Shown here one piece after another: positions 48,076-55,524 of a stretch of 64,000 nt of DNA (its first letter is position 1; each line of letters starts with the position of its first letter). The DNA is from an uncultured Prochlorococcus sp. GTDB lineage: Bacteria; Cyanobacteriota; Cyanobacteriia; PCC-6307; Cyanobiaceae. The stretch lies in assembly GCA_902520485.1 (NCBI GenBank), contig CABYNZ010000002.1:1-64000 (forward strand). The letters run 5' to 3'. The notes under the pieces are model-generated. The model saw only the letters and a list, made by a program, of their open reading frames with translations. It did not search any database and had not been told where the DNA came from. The position numbers and the translations under genes are program-made.

Positions 48076-48336
48076 GCTAGTCATTTGCTAGTCACTATGA
48101 CACTTCGTTAGTTGTCCTATGACTAGCTGAATAGATATCTTTTATAAGAATATCGCATGATTTTAATAAGAAACAGATCGCTAGACACTCAAAAATAAAA
48201 TTTTAAACAGACCCGTTGAACCCTGATAGATGTATTAAATTTTCAAGGATAAAAAGGGTTCATCTTGATACATTTCAAGTCAAAATGACTAGCAAAATTG
48301 TAAAAAGTGACTAGCAAGAAATACTGAAGCTAGTCA
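48076..48336. repeat. Six copies of TGACTAGC in and upstream of the 5' end of the EVE gene, helically phased
   Basis: GCTAGTCA occurs at 48,076, 48,087 and 48,329, and its complement TGACTAGC at 48,120, 48,286 and 48,308. A variant GCTAGACA lies near 48,179. Steps of 11, 33, 22 and 21 bases are close to whole helical turns. The first two form a tandem TTGCTAGTCA. Between the groups is an inverted repeat TGAACCCT (48,217) / AGGGTTCA (48,255). The 305 bases between the longer EVE frame and the next gene hold nothing else. Confidence 0.8.
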
Positions 48337-48389
48337 TATCGATAGTTAGAGCTTCAAGTGCATACTTCTATAAAGAGTATTCAGCTATT

Positions 48390-48617
48390 TTAAGCCGCTT
48401 CTGGAGTAAATATTCTGCTGTTCTCTCTCCAATATCTACATCCCTTAATTAGATGATCGCCTTGAGGGATAAGCTTTTGATGAAAGGGACAAGTAAGGAT
48501 GGTGACACAAGAACTTGTCGTGCTGTACCTGAAGTGATTGCAAGTAATACATATCTTCCGTCGTTTTCTTACTAATATTTCGTCCTCTAGATAACCCCAT
48601 TCCTGCCAGTCCTCCAT
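48390..48617 (-). CDS. Small cysteine-rich protein, copy 1, with LexA-type operator (75 aa)
   Basis: From the ATG at 48,617 the product begins MEDWQEWGYLEDEILVRKRR and has five cysteines: CITC, a CVTILTC pair and one in KGCRYW, a pattern that could bind zinc or an Fe-S cluster. The longer frame (to 48,656) would run through the LexA-like palindrome, so I prefer this start. A nearly identical copy lies at 50,644-50,871. The family is not one I can name. It is likely induced by DNA damage, by inference from the operator. Confidence 0.7.
   Translation of the reverse strand: MEDWQEWGYLEDEILVRKRRKICITCNHFRYSTTSSCVTILTCPFHQKLIPQGDHLIKGCRYWRENSRIFTPEAA
48469..48590. repeat. 122-bp identical repeat, copy 1 (pair at 50,723-50,844)
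   Basis: This block is identical base for base to 50,723-50,844, and is the centre of a roughly 265-bp duplication with scattered differences outside. Both lie in the same orientation, 2,254 bases apart, flanking the protease gene. Perfect identity in the middle and divergence at the edges is what gene conversion or recent duplication gives. Confidence 0.9.
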
Positions 48618-48625
48618 AGTAATAT

Positions 48626-48639
48626 AGTACAAGTGTACT
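48626..48639 (-). promoter_or_regulatory. LexA-type box before cysteine-rich copy 1
   Basis: AGTACAAGTGTACT is a perfect palindrome of arms AGTAC/GTACT with four bases between. It fits the cyanobacterial LexA consensus RGTACNNNDGTWCB at every position. It ends 9 bases upstream of the chosen ATG, where a repressor would block initiation. Confidence 0.7.
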
Positions 48640-48843
48640 AATATTAATAGCATCAAAATTAGCTATTGGTCAACAATTAGTTCTGGAGGGGGCTATGGGG
48701 GGATAAGTCCTTATTCGAAGGTATATTTCATTGCCTCAGACATTTTTGTCATTTTTTATAGATTCGAACATTGTATTAATATTCATTGCTTTTATTGAAG
48801 AAAAAATATTATTAAATTAATATTTTAAAAATATATCAAGAAT

Positions 48844-50205
48844 TTGAATATTTCTAAGCAAAACATAATAATCCTAAGTTTTTTATTGCTTGGTTTTAAT
48901 CAAATTTTTGCGGATAAATCTTATTCAGTAGAAATTAATTGTGAGTCGCCTGTTTGGAAGAAAAATGATAGATGTAAAGGTGAAAATTTATATAAAAGAT
49001 TAGAGAAAATAGATGAAGAAACTGGTTTAAAAGTTGTAGAAATCGAAAAGGATATTGATTGGAAAAAGAAAAACACTAAAATACCTTTCTCAAGAATTGT
49101 TAAAAGGGTTTCAAAACTCGATGGCAGTTATGAATTAGCAGTTTTTGACAGAGATAAAAAATCAGACTTTAGCACAGGTTTTACTGAGTCATATGTAACT
49201 AAATGGACTGGATCATATTTAAAGGGGGTGTATATGAGTTCAGGTGGATGCGGTTTCTGGACTTGTACTTATACCGCTCAGGCTTTTTATGATTTCCCCA
49301 ATAATATAGAAATTTATATAAATGAGAGAAAGTTTAATCTGTTTGGTAATAGTGGACAATTTTCTTTACCACAGTCTTTCATTAATACTTTAAAAAAAGG
49401 GGACGAGAGCACAAAAATAAACCTTAAGGTTAAAAGTAGTGTGGGTAATAAGACTATTCCAATAGGGGAAAAAACGGTTGCCTCTTTAATAGATTTCTAC
49501 AGTAAAAGTATTAAAAACTGGAACTTGCCTAAAGTTGCAATACTTCCTCAAAAAGTTTCTAAAACGAAACTTGATACTGAAGAAATTGCAACATTGACAT
49601 TACCATCAGTCGTTAAATTAAAAAATGCAAATGGTAGTGGAAGTGGATTTTTTATTAATAAGGAAGGCTTGATTTTAACTAATAGACACGTAGTTGTTGG
49701 CGGTGATAAAACATTTCAGATTATTTCTAATGATGGGATGAAAGTAGAAGGAGAAGTGGTTTATGTTGATAGGAATTTAGATTTTGCCTTAGTTCAATCT
49801 AAAAATTCAGATAAGGTTAAACCTCTGCCAATGTGTTATCTAAAATATCCAAATCCTGGTCAAAACGTTGTGGCTCTAGGTTCCCCTTTAGGCTTGGCTG
49901 GTACTGTAACAAGAGGAATAGTAAGTGCAATTAGATATCCAACTGGAGAAGTTCTTGGAGATTTCGCACCAAATTATGTAACTTTAATTCAAACAGATGC
50001 TTCAATTAGCCCTGGAAATAGTGGAGGACCTTTAGTTAATAATAAGGGAGAAGTTATTGGAATTAATACTTTCAATGTACCTGGAGGAGGATCTGCTCAA
50101 AACCTTAACTTCGCTATTTCTATAGTTGATATTTTAAATGAATTAAATATTCAGAAACCTTATGCTCAGCAAAAATTAAATATTTGTGGAAATTTACCTA
50201 ATTAG
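48844..50205 (+). CDS. Exported trypsin-like serine protease (S1C, no PDZ), 453 aa
   Basis: Residues 1-23 are a signal peptide (hydrophobic core IIILSFLLLGF, cut near FA-DKS). Residues 25-240 are an unrecognised domain with a GGCGFWTCTY motif. Residues 250-440 form the protease, with His282 (TNRHVV), Asp313 (NLDFAL) and Ser393 (SPGNSGGPL). DegP/HhoA relatives carry a C-terminal PDZ; this one ends soon after the protease domain. It should act outside the cytoplasm. It sits between the two LexA-linked repeats. The start is TTG 48,844. Confidence 0.88.
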   Translation: MNISKQNIIILSFLLLGFNQIFADKSYSVEINCESPVWKKNDRCKGENLYKRLEKIDEETGLKVVEIEKDIDWKKKNTKIPFSRIVKRVSKLDGSYELAVFDRDKKSDFSTGFTESYVTKWTGSYLKGVYMSSGGCGFWTCTYTAQAFYDFPNNIEIYINERKFNLFGNSGQFSLPQSFINTLKKGDESTKINLKVKSSVGNKTIPIGEKTVASLIDFYSKSIKNWNLPKVAILPQKVSKTKLDTEEIATLTLPSVVKLKNANGSGSGFFINKEGLILTNRHVVVGGDKTFQIISNDGMKVEGEVVYVDRNLDFALVQSKNSDKVKPLPMCYLKYPNPGQNVVALGSPLGLAGTVTRGIVSAIRYPTGEVLGDFAPNYVTLIQTDASISPGNSGGPLVNNKGEVIGINTFNVPGGGSAQNLNFAISIVDILNELNIQKPYAQQKLNICGNLPN

Positions 50206-50220
50206 AATTTAGGTAATTTT
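50194..50220 (+). terminator. Weak terminator at the protease 3' end
   Basis: TTACCTAA (50,194-50,201) pairs with TTAGGTAA (50,209-50,216), and four T follow. The stem is A+T-rich and partly inside the last codons, so the call is tentative. No other feature is seen in the 201 bases before the next small gene. Confidence 0.35.
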
Positions 50221-50406
50221 CCAAATACATACTTTTTTGATGAGTGTGGGTTGAAGTTTTTCTTTGGGGTTTGTTTTGAGTGTTATTTGTACCTCCAAGG
50301 TTAAAAAGCTTATTGGTACCTTACCAGTACACCAGCTGTAACAATACTAATAGCAATTATTTGCAGCTAAAGTTTGGTAAGGCATACATATTTAACTTTT
50401 CAGTTT

Positions 50407-50589
50407 TCAGCTTATCCAGGGCTTATTGAGAATGGATTTATTCAAATTAAAGGTCATTTCTTGAGCTCCTTTCATACATCCTCCTGATGGGTAGCTGATA
50501 ACTTTTTTTGATATCGCACCAATAGCAATAGCTAAAATTCCAATACCTAATATAGCTTTTGATCTATTACTTGCAAGAAGAGATTTCAT
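50407..50589 (-). CDS. Small membrane protein (60 aa)
   Basis: MKSLLASNRSKAILGIGILA begins a protein with one hydrophobic helix (about 12-28), followed by a polar tail with one cysteine. The helix is followed by KK, consistent with an inside-positive anchor. It lies just downstream of cysteine-rich copy 2 on the same strand (54-bp gap) and might be transcribed from the same LexA-type promoter. No family is recognised. Confidence 0.45.
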   Translation of the reverse strand: MKSLLASNRSKAILGIGILAIAIGAISKKVISYPSGGCMKGAQEMTFNLNKSILNKPWIS

Positions 50590-50643
50590 TAGAAGTTTGT
50601 AAGTGCCTTTATGATAGAAGCGATTAATTTTGTTCTGTGGATT

Positions 50644-50871
50644 TCAAGCGGCTTCTGGGGCAAAGATCCTACTGTTCTCTCTCCAGTATCTACATCCCTT
50701 AATGAGATGATCACCTTGAGGAATAAGCTTTTGATGAAAGGGACAAGTAAGGATGGTGACACAAGAACTTGTCGTGCTGTACCTGAAGTGATTGCAAGTA
50801 ATACATATCTTCCGTCGTTTTCTTACTAATATTTCGTCCTCTAGGTAATCCCATTCCTGCCAGCCCTCCAT
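50644..50871 (-). CDS. Small cysteine-rich protein, copy 2, with LexA-type operator (75 aa)
   Basis: It differs from copy 1 (48,390-48,617) at only a few residues: MEGWQEWDYLEDE instead of MEDWQEWGYLEDE, and FAPEAA instead of FTPEAA. All five cysteines and the CITCNHFRYS and KLIPQGDHLIKGCRYW segments are kept, so both copies appear functional. The LexA-like box stands in the same place. Confidence 0.7.
   Translation of the reverse strand: MEGWQEWDYLEDEILVRKRRKICITCNHFRYSTTSSCVTILTCPFHQKLIPQGDHLIKGCRYWRENSRIFAPEAA
50723..50844. repeat. 122-bp identical repeat, copy 2 (pair at 48,469-48,590)
   Basis: Second copy of the block described at 48,469. Recombination between the direct repeats would remove the protease and one copy of the cysteine-rich gene as a 2,254-bp circle. 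Confidence 0.9.
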
Positions 50872-50879
50872 AGCTATAT

Positions 50880-50893
50880 GGTACAAGTGTACT
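50880..50893 (-). promoter_or_regulatory. LexA-type box before cysteine-rich copy 2
   Basis: GGTACAAGTGTACT keeps the GTAC-N4-GTAC core and the consensus RGTACNNNDGTWCB, changed from copy 1 only at the first base, which the consensus allows. It again ends 8 bases from the ATG. Confidence 0.68.
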
Positions 50894-50985
50894 AACATTT
50901 ATAGCAACTGAAAAGGGTATGAGTCAACAAGTTTTTTATTAGAAAGCAACTAAACTCTTATGCTCTTTTCGAGCTGATTTTAAAC

Positions 50986-51015
50986 TTTAGAAACTCCTTA
51001 AATTAAATTTAACTT
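50986..51015 (+). promoter_or_regulatory. Possible Pho box upstream of phoX
   Basis: CTTAAATT (50,997) and TTTAACTT (51,008) are separated by exactly 11 bases, the period of the cyanobacterial PhoB box (8-bp repeats with 3-bp spacers). A weak third unit TTTAGAAA lies 11 bases before. It ends 39 bases upstream of the phoX start. In A+T-rich DNA such matches can arise by chance. Confidence 0.4.
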
Positions 51016-51053
51016 TAGAGATAGATTTTTAAATTAGTTATCACTTTTATGTT

Positions 51054-52859
51054 GTGTCTGATTTTAACGAAGTTGTTTCAAGAAGAAAATTTCTTCAGGG
51101 TTCATTTGCTATAGGAATAGGTGCTTTTGCTGCTGCCACTATTCCAAGCAAAGCAATTGGATTTGGTTCAGACTTTAATGGCATTAGTTTTACACCTTTA
51201 GCAGCCAATAGTAAAGATACAATTACTGTCCCAAAAGGTTTTAGTTGGCATACGGTTGCAGCTTGGGGTGATCCATTATGGAGCGGAGCCCCTGAATTTG
51301 ATCAGCAAACAAGAGGAACTGGGGAGTCGCAAGAACTATCATTTGGAGATAACAATGATGGAATGAGTCTTTTTGAGGTTAATGGCAAGTCAGTACTTGC
51401 AGTCAATAATGAATACTGTAATAGAAAAATAATTTATGGTAACCGTGCTAGTGGGCTTCCTGAAACACCTGATGATGTTAGAAAAGGCATGGCTGCACAT
51501 GGAGTATCGATTTTTGAAGTTGCACAAAAAGGTAGGAAGTGGGAAATAGTTAAAGATTCTCTTTATAACAGAAAAATTACTGCAGATACGAAAGTGGCTA
51601 TAGACGGACCGGCTGCAGGCCATCCATTACTTAAAACAGATGAGGATCAAACAGGCAAATTAGCAAGAGGTACATTTAATAATTGTGGTAATGGCAGAAC
51701 TCCCTGGGGAACTTATTTAGCTTGTGAAGAGAATTTTCACGGTTATTTCTCATCTCCATCAGACCCTAATGCAAATCTGTCAGCAGATTTGAAAAGATAT
51801 GGGGTTAAAACAAAAGATTGGGGTTACAACTGGGTTATGAATCAGGATAGATTTGATGTTGTAAAAAATCCGAATGAAATTAATAGGCATGGTTATATTA
51901 CTGAAATTGATCCCTCTAAGCCACAATCAATGCCAAGGAAACAGACGGCAATGGGTAGATTTAAACATGAAAACTGTGAAGTTGTTGTCTCCAAGAATGG
52001 TCAAGTTGTTGCCTATATGGGAGATGATGAAAGAGGAGAGCATCTATACAAATTCGTTTCAAAAGGAAAGTACATAAAAGGAGCTGCATCAAATTATGAT
52101 CTATTAACGGAAGGTGATTTATTTGTGGCGATTTTTAATGAGAATGGAACCGGGAGATGGGTTAATTTAAAAGAATCGGGAATGAGCGATTCAGATATTA
52201 GTATTTTCACAAGGATGGCGGCAACCCAAGTTGGTGCAACAACTATGGATCGACCTGAATGGGTGGCTGCAAATCCTAATAAAGTGGAGGCGTATTGTGC
52301 CTTAACTAATAATAAAAATAGAGGTGTTAAACCTAATCAACCTGTTAATGCAGTTAACCCAAGAGTCGAAAATCCATATGGTCAAATAGTTCGATGGACT
52401 CCTGACAATAATGAACATGCCGCTGACGGGTTTAAATGGGATTTATTTGCAATGGCTGGTAATCCTGTTGTTGGAGAAGGTTTAATGAAGGGCTCTGAAA
52501 ATATTACGAAGGATAATATGTTTAATTCACCTGATGGAATCGCATTTGATTCAAAAGGTAACTTATGGATACAAACTGATGGTAAATATACTAATCAAGG
52601 AGCCTTTGAAGGAATGGGTAATAACCAAATGTTATGCGCAAATCCTAGGACAGGTAAAATTGACAGATTTTTAGTAGGTCCTAAAGAGTGTGAAATCACT
52701 GGTATCACATGGAGTAGTGATAAAAAGACTATGTTTGTAGGAGTCCAGCATCCAGGTGAAAATAATCCTGACAAATGTCACTTTCCTGATGGTGGGAGCT
52801 CAGTACCCAGATCGGCTATTGTTGCAATCAGCAGAAATGATGGCAAAACAATTGGCTGA
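51054..52859 (+). CDS. phoX: PhoX-type alkaline phosphatase (DUF839), Tat-exported, 601 aa
   Basis: A twin-arginine signal SRRKFLQG (residues 9-16) with hydrophobic AIGIGAFAAATIP and a cut near SKA-IGF marks export in folded form. The mature part has the DUF839/PhoX pattern, including the GNGRTPWGTYLACEENFHGYF region with Cys211, Cys224 and Glu225-226, and HENCEVVVSKNGQVVAYMGDDERGEHLYKFV. PhoX enzymes are calcium- and iron-dependent phosphomonoesterases that release phosphate from organic esters. The start is GTG 51,054. Its position in an accessory region fits gain or loss with phosphate supply. Confidence 0.87.
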   Translation: MSDFNEVVSRRKFLQGSFAIGIGAFAAATIPSKAIGFGSDFNGISFTPLAANSKDTITVPKGFSWHTVAAWGDPLWSGAPEFDQQTRGTGESQELSFGDNNDGMSLFEVNGKSVLAVNNEYCNRKIIYGNRASGLPETPDDVRKGMAAHGVSIFEVAQKGRKWEIVKDSLYNRKITADTKVAIDGPAAGHPLLKTDEDQTGKLARGTFNNCGNGRTPWGTYLACEENFHGYFSSPSDPNANLSADLKRYGVKTKDWGYNWVMNQDRFDVVKNPNEINRHGYITEIDPSKPQSMPRKQTAMGRFKHENCEVVVSKNGQVVAYMGDDERGEHLYKFVSKGKYIKGAASNYDLLTEGDLFVAIFNENGTGRWVNLKESGMSDSDISIFTRMAATQVGATTMDRPEWVAANPNKVEAYCALTNNKNRGVKPNQPVNAVNPRVENPYGQIVRWTPDNNEHAADGFKWDLFAMAGNPVVGEGLMKGSENITKDNMFNSPDGIAFDSKGNLWIQTDGKYTNQGAFEGMGNNQMLCANPRTGKIDRFLVGPKECEITGITWSSDKKTMFVGVQHPGENNPDKCHFPDGGSSVPRSAIVAISRNDGKTIG

Positions 52860-52909
52860 GGATAGGTACTTTACCTGAAATTTGACTTTAGCAATAGAAA
52901 ACGACAAGT

Positions 52910-53230
52910 TTATTTGCTCTTCAAAAGGATAGCTCTTGCTTTATTCCATCTATACTCAAAAGACTCTTCTCTACTTGATTCTTCTATCTGATTTCCATAC
53001 TCATCTACACCGTTGTAGTACACGTCTAGAACGTACTCTACAAAGGGTTCAAGGGCTTTCCTTCTCTTTGATATAACAAGCTTGCTGAAGTCATCTATAG
53101 ACTGCTGTAGCTTGTCTCTTTGTAGGTTATGGATCCATGAGGAACCTTGGTGATGGTAGATAAGAACCTTTACTAAATCTTCATAGTCAAGCCAAGGGTG
53201 TGCTTCTTTTATTTGTTGTATTCTGTCCAT
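52910..53230 (-). CDS. Hypothetical protein (106 aa) with atypical composition
   Basis: MDRIQQIKEAHPWLDYEDLV opens a soluble helical protein with a HHQGSSWIHNLQRDKLQQSIDDF centre. No family is recognised. Its G+C content looks clearly higher than that of neighbours and it uses codons such as CTG, GCC and ACG that are rare nearby, suggesting transfer from another genome such as a phage or Synechococcus. Confidence 0.6.
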   Translation of the reverse strand: MDRIQQIKEAHPWLDYEDLVKVLIYHHQGSSWIHNLQRDKLQQSIDDFSKLVISKRRKALEPFVEYVLDVYYNGVDEYGNQIEESSREESFEYRWNKARAILLKSK

Positions 53231-53342
53231 TTGTTTTAAGTTTTAACTGTTAGTTATCTATGTGTGGTTTTCGTGGGGTGGTACGGGGGCAATGTGACCG
53301 TGCTACTTCCTATATATGTCCAAAGAAATTTCCTTTAAAAAT

Positions 53343-53492
53343 TTACGGATACAACCTTTCTATCGCTTCTTTCTGTTCTTTCTTTTTTATCTCTTCAGCA
53401 TCTAATACAGGGCAGGTATTTTGATTCAGAGATAAGAGGAAAGTGCTTTTTTTGAATAGTTTGAAAAGTGGTGGGAGGAGTTGGAGTTTCAA
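53343..53492 (-). CDS. Possible 49-aa protein coupled to the upstream membrane gene
   Basis: TTG at 53,492 overlaps the TGA of the preceding minus-strand gene (TTGA). The product has a hydrophobic, basic start and a charged end, CPVLDAEEIKKKEQKEAIER followed by LYP. The tail is protein-like. No strong binding site is seen, and coupling would be needed. Between this and 53,230 lies G+C-richer DNA without a gene. Confidence 0.35.
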   Translation of the reverse strand: MKLQLLPPLFKLFKKSTFLLSLNQNTCPVLDAEEIKKKEQKEAIERLYP

Positions 53493-53884
53493 TTTTTATT
53501 GTTAACTAATCCATAAATACATAAAAGAGGATTCACTATTAAAACAATCCAAAAAGGCGGAGGAGGTCCTCCATCAACAATTGTCCCAGCGTTAAAAGTA
53601 TTGAATAGAGCTACTGCTAAAAAACAAAACATCAAAGCTAATTCACCTGATAAAACTTTTCTTAAAGAGGCTTTATCTTTTATAGAACTGCAAATAATCA
53701 ATAAGAAACCAATTCCCAAATTACTAGCTGCTACAACATCTGCAGTACCCCTAACAAGAAGCAATGTTTCACTTGAAGCGTCGCCTGCTATAGTTTCCAC
53801 TGAAAAAATAAGTAGAAAAATAATTAAAAATCCCAACAGGAAATGAAGGGCTCCGGTAGTTTTTAAAATATTTTTTAACTTCAT
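53489..53884 (-). CDS. Four-helix membrane protein (131 aa)
   Basis: Four hydrophobic segments are apparent, at about 11-30, 51-67, 79-95 and 108-125, with a short basic N-terminus (MKLKNILKTTGALHF). The layout is that of a small integral protein related in style to DoxX or DUF4345 proteins, but I cannot assign it. The ATG is preceded by seven T and by the promoter-leader module at 53,885-53,928. Confidence 0.65.
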   Translation of the reverse strand: MKLKNILKTTGALHFLLGFLIIFLLIFSVETIAGDASSETLLLVRGTADVVAASNLGIGFLLIICSSIKDKASLRKVLSGELALMFCFLAVALFNTFNAGTIVDGGPPPPFWIVLIVNPLLCIYGLVNNKN

Positions 53885-53928
53885 AAAAAAAGGAGTTATT
53901 TGCCCCTTATTTTAGATCAACTGTCAAT
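53885..53928 (-). promoter_or_regulatory. Promoter-leader module, copy A
   Basis: Read on the minus strand it has ATTGACAGTTGATCTAAAAT, then AAGGGG-CAAATAA-CTCCTT, which can pair into a stem, then TTTTTTT and the ATG of the 131-aa gene. The AAGGGG would be the ribosome binding site and would be hidden in the stem. Three related copies lie at 54,425, 59,575 and 62,631. Confidence 0.6.
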
Positions 53929-53994
53929 CAATTAAATTATCCCATGGCTGAGATTTCTTCAGCAAGTTGTTTATTTCTTAGAATTACTTCTTCA

Positions 53995-54396
53995 TCATTT
54001 TAACAAAGAAGCTATAACTGCTGCATGCCCCCCAAAACAAAATCCAACAATTGAGATTTTCTTTTTTGGATATTTTTCTTTAACCCAATTTAGTGCTGCA
54101 GAAATATCTTTAATAATATTTTTTGAAGTGGTTAAATTTTTATGATGTCTGCTTAATTTCAAGTCTTCTTCGCTGTATGCTAAATCTAATTTTGGAGCTG
54201 TTCTTCCGTAAAGGGGTAAGGCTAATACAGGTACATTTTGTTTGGCTAATTTTTCAGAAAAACTCCTTATCCAGTGATTTATCCCAAACACCTCGGGTAA
54301 AACTATAGATATATATTCACACTCATCACCTGAATCTACCCACCAAGATCTAAGAGGTAAATCACCACTATAAATGTTTGTCCATTGACCTTTCAT
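53995..54396 (-). CDS. Dienelactone hydrolase family protein, truncated (133 aa)
   Basis: The N-terminal half of an alpha/beta-hydrolase is present: VLPEVFGINHWIRSFSEKLAKQNVPVLALPLYG and the nucleophile motif IVGFCFGGHAA with the catalytic cysteine. Full proteins are about 240 residues and have Asp and His after this point. Here the frame stops at residue 133, so the triad is incomplete. Past the stop a further open stretch (53,942-53,993) ends in KQLAEEISAMG. It is probably a decaying gene. Confidence 0.7.
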   Translation of the reverse strand: MKGQWTNIYSGDLPLRSWWVDSGDECEYISIVLPEVFGINHWIRSFSEKLAKQNVPVLALPLYGRTAPKLDLAYSEEDLKLSRHHKNLTTSKNIIKDISAALNWVKEKYPKKKISIVGFCFGGHAAVIASLLK

Positions 54397-54424
54397 TTGA
54401 AATTACATAAAAAGTTTGTTTCAG

Positions 54425-54469
54425 AAAAAAGAGGCTTATTTATTCTTATAGGTTAGATCGATTGTCAAT
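54425..54469 (-). promoter_or_regulatory. Promoter-leader module, copy B
   Basis: On the minus strand: ATTGACAATCGATCTAACC, then TATAAGAATAAATAAG, CCTC and six T. Here a further 28 bases separate it from the ATG of the dienelactone-hydrolase gene. The remaining part of the 312-bp gap up to 54,708 contains no gene that I can see; a weak TTGACA (54,660) may serve the next plus-strand gene. Confidence 0.5.
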
Positions 54470-54708
54470 GTAATTTTCCTTATTCAATTTTATAAATTAA
54501 ATCTTAAATTATATAGAGAAACTTATATTGAACTCATTTTTATATAAGTTATATAAATCAAATTAAGTAGTCTTTTTTACCAATTGAATATACCTGTTGT
54601 TAAATAAATATATTTGTCCTTGAAAAGCTCCTAAAAAATACTTTTTCTTGAAATAAAGATTGACAAGACATTCATAAAAAAAACTTTTATAAAACATTAA
54701 CTTCTTTT

Positions 54709-55023
54709 ATGAATATGTTTCTAACCAACAAGACTCGTTTAAAAATTAAGAATATTGTAAAGAGGATTTCATTAGATGAACCTGTCGCATTAGAAGAAAG
54801 AATTTTTGTAGAAAAGTTTGCAAAACATAATTCAACTATATGGACATGGCTTAAGAAAGCTAATAGCTTGAGAAGATATGGCAAGCAAAAATCAGATGGA
54901 ATAAATGGACTCATACAGAATCTTGGCCTTGATGGTTTAGAAACTGAAAATCATTTTGATCCCAAAAATGATGATCTTGCTGACTGGTTCAGTGGATCTC
55001 CTGACTGGGTGAGAAGGAGCTAA
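54709..55023 (+). CDS. Hypothetical soluble protein (104 aa)
   Basis: MNMFLTNKTRLKIKNIVKRI starts a basic, helical N-terminal half; the C-terminal half (DPKNDDLADWFSGSPDWVRRS) is acidic then basic. ISLDEPVALEERIFVEKFAKHNSTIWTWLKKA suggests a helical hairpin. No family is recognised. Codon use is like the host, so it looks like a resident gene of the island. Confidence 0.65.
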   Translation: MNMFLTNKTRLKIKNIVKRISLDEPVALEERIFVEKFAKHNSTIWTWLKKANSLRRYGKQKSDGINGLIQNLGLDGLETENHFDPKNDDLADWFSGSPDWVRRS

Positions 55024-55049
55024 TTACCCTTAGTTTAAAATCAATTAAA

Positions 55050-55220
55050 TTAATAATGAAAAAAGGGAACTTCCTCAATTTGTCTTGGAGCATAATCACA
55101 AATTCCGAATTGCATACATTCCACTTGAGCATCAGTTAGTTTTCTCTCAATTGAAAACGAATCTAACAAAACACCAAATACATGTTGAATTTTATTTTTA
55201 ATTAGATTTCCGTAAGTCAT
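55050..55220 (-). CDS. Microprotein (56 aa) with two cysteines
   Basis: The frame from ATG 55,220 encodes MTYGNLIKNKIQHVFGVLLD and onward to CMQFGICDYAPRQIEEVPFF. The binding site AGAGG lies 8 bases upstream. The two cysteines (35 and 41) are spaced C-x5-C. It shares a three-block promoter with the 33-residue membrane protein at 58,564, which argues that both are real, co-regulated genes. Confidence 0.6.
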   Translation of the reverse strand: MTYGNLIKNKIQHVFGVLLDSFSIERKLTDAQVECMQFGICDYAPRQIEEVPFFHY

Positions 55221-55246
55221 AATTAACCTCTTTTTTTTAGAAGTTA

Positions 55247-55289
55247 TTTAGTATGAGTTATATTCAAGAATCAAGAATTTTAATACCTA
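55247..55289 (-). promoter_or_regulatory. Three-block promoter, copy 1
   Basis: On the minus strand it reads TAGGTATT, 7 bases, TTGATT, 15 bases, TACTAAA, ending 26 bases before the ATG at 55,220. The same three blocks with the same two spacings occur at 58,595-58,637. TTGATT and TACTAAA resemble -35 and -10 boxes; TAGGTATT may be an activator site. Confidence 0.6.
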
Positions 55290-55410
55290 AAATACAAACT
55301 ATAAATTAATCTTTTTTAAAATATTTCACTAAATTAATAATCAGTATTTTTGCTCTAGGAAATTTTAATTAAAAACTCTAAGTTAGACCCACTGATTGAG
55401 GTTTAACTTC

Positions 55411-55524
55411 ATGAGTACTTACAAAACGAAATACTTTAAAAACACAAAAAAGATCAATAACACTCTTTGGTTGGATAAATTAATTAATCAACTTGAAAAA
55501 AAATCAAAGGGAGTTTGTTCATGA
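55411..55524 (+). CDS. Microprotein (37 aa), MST...WLDKLINQLE family
   Basis: The product MSTYKTKYFKNTKKINNTLW continues LDKLINQLEKKSKGVCS. It is basic with one predicted amphipathic helix. A paralogue at 56,321-56,437 keeps MST at the start and WLD-LIN--E in the helix. Its TGA overlaps the ATG of the next gene (ATGA), so translation is coupled to the twin-CX3C protein. Confidence 0.55.
   Translation: MSTYKTKYFKNTKKINNTLWLDKLINQLEKKSKGVCS

Noticed and set aside
48390..48656. Longer start (MMLLILVHLYY) for the cysteine-rich gene
   Set aside because: Those codons run through the LexA-like palindrome and are less alike between the copies than the shared MExWQEW start.
48469..50844. Transposon with terminal repeats
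   Set aside because: The 122-bp repeats are direct and part of a coding gene, there is no transposase between them, and no target duplication was seen.
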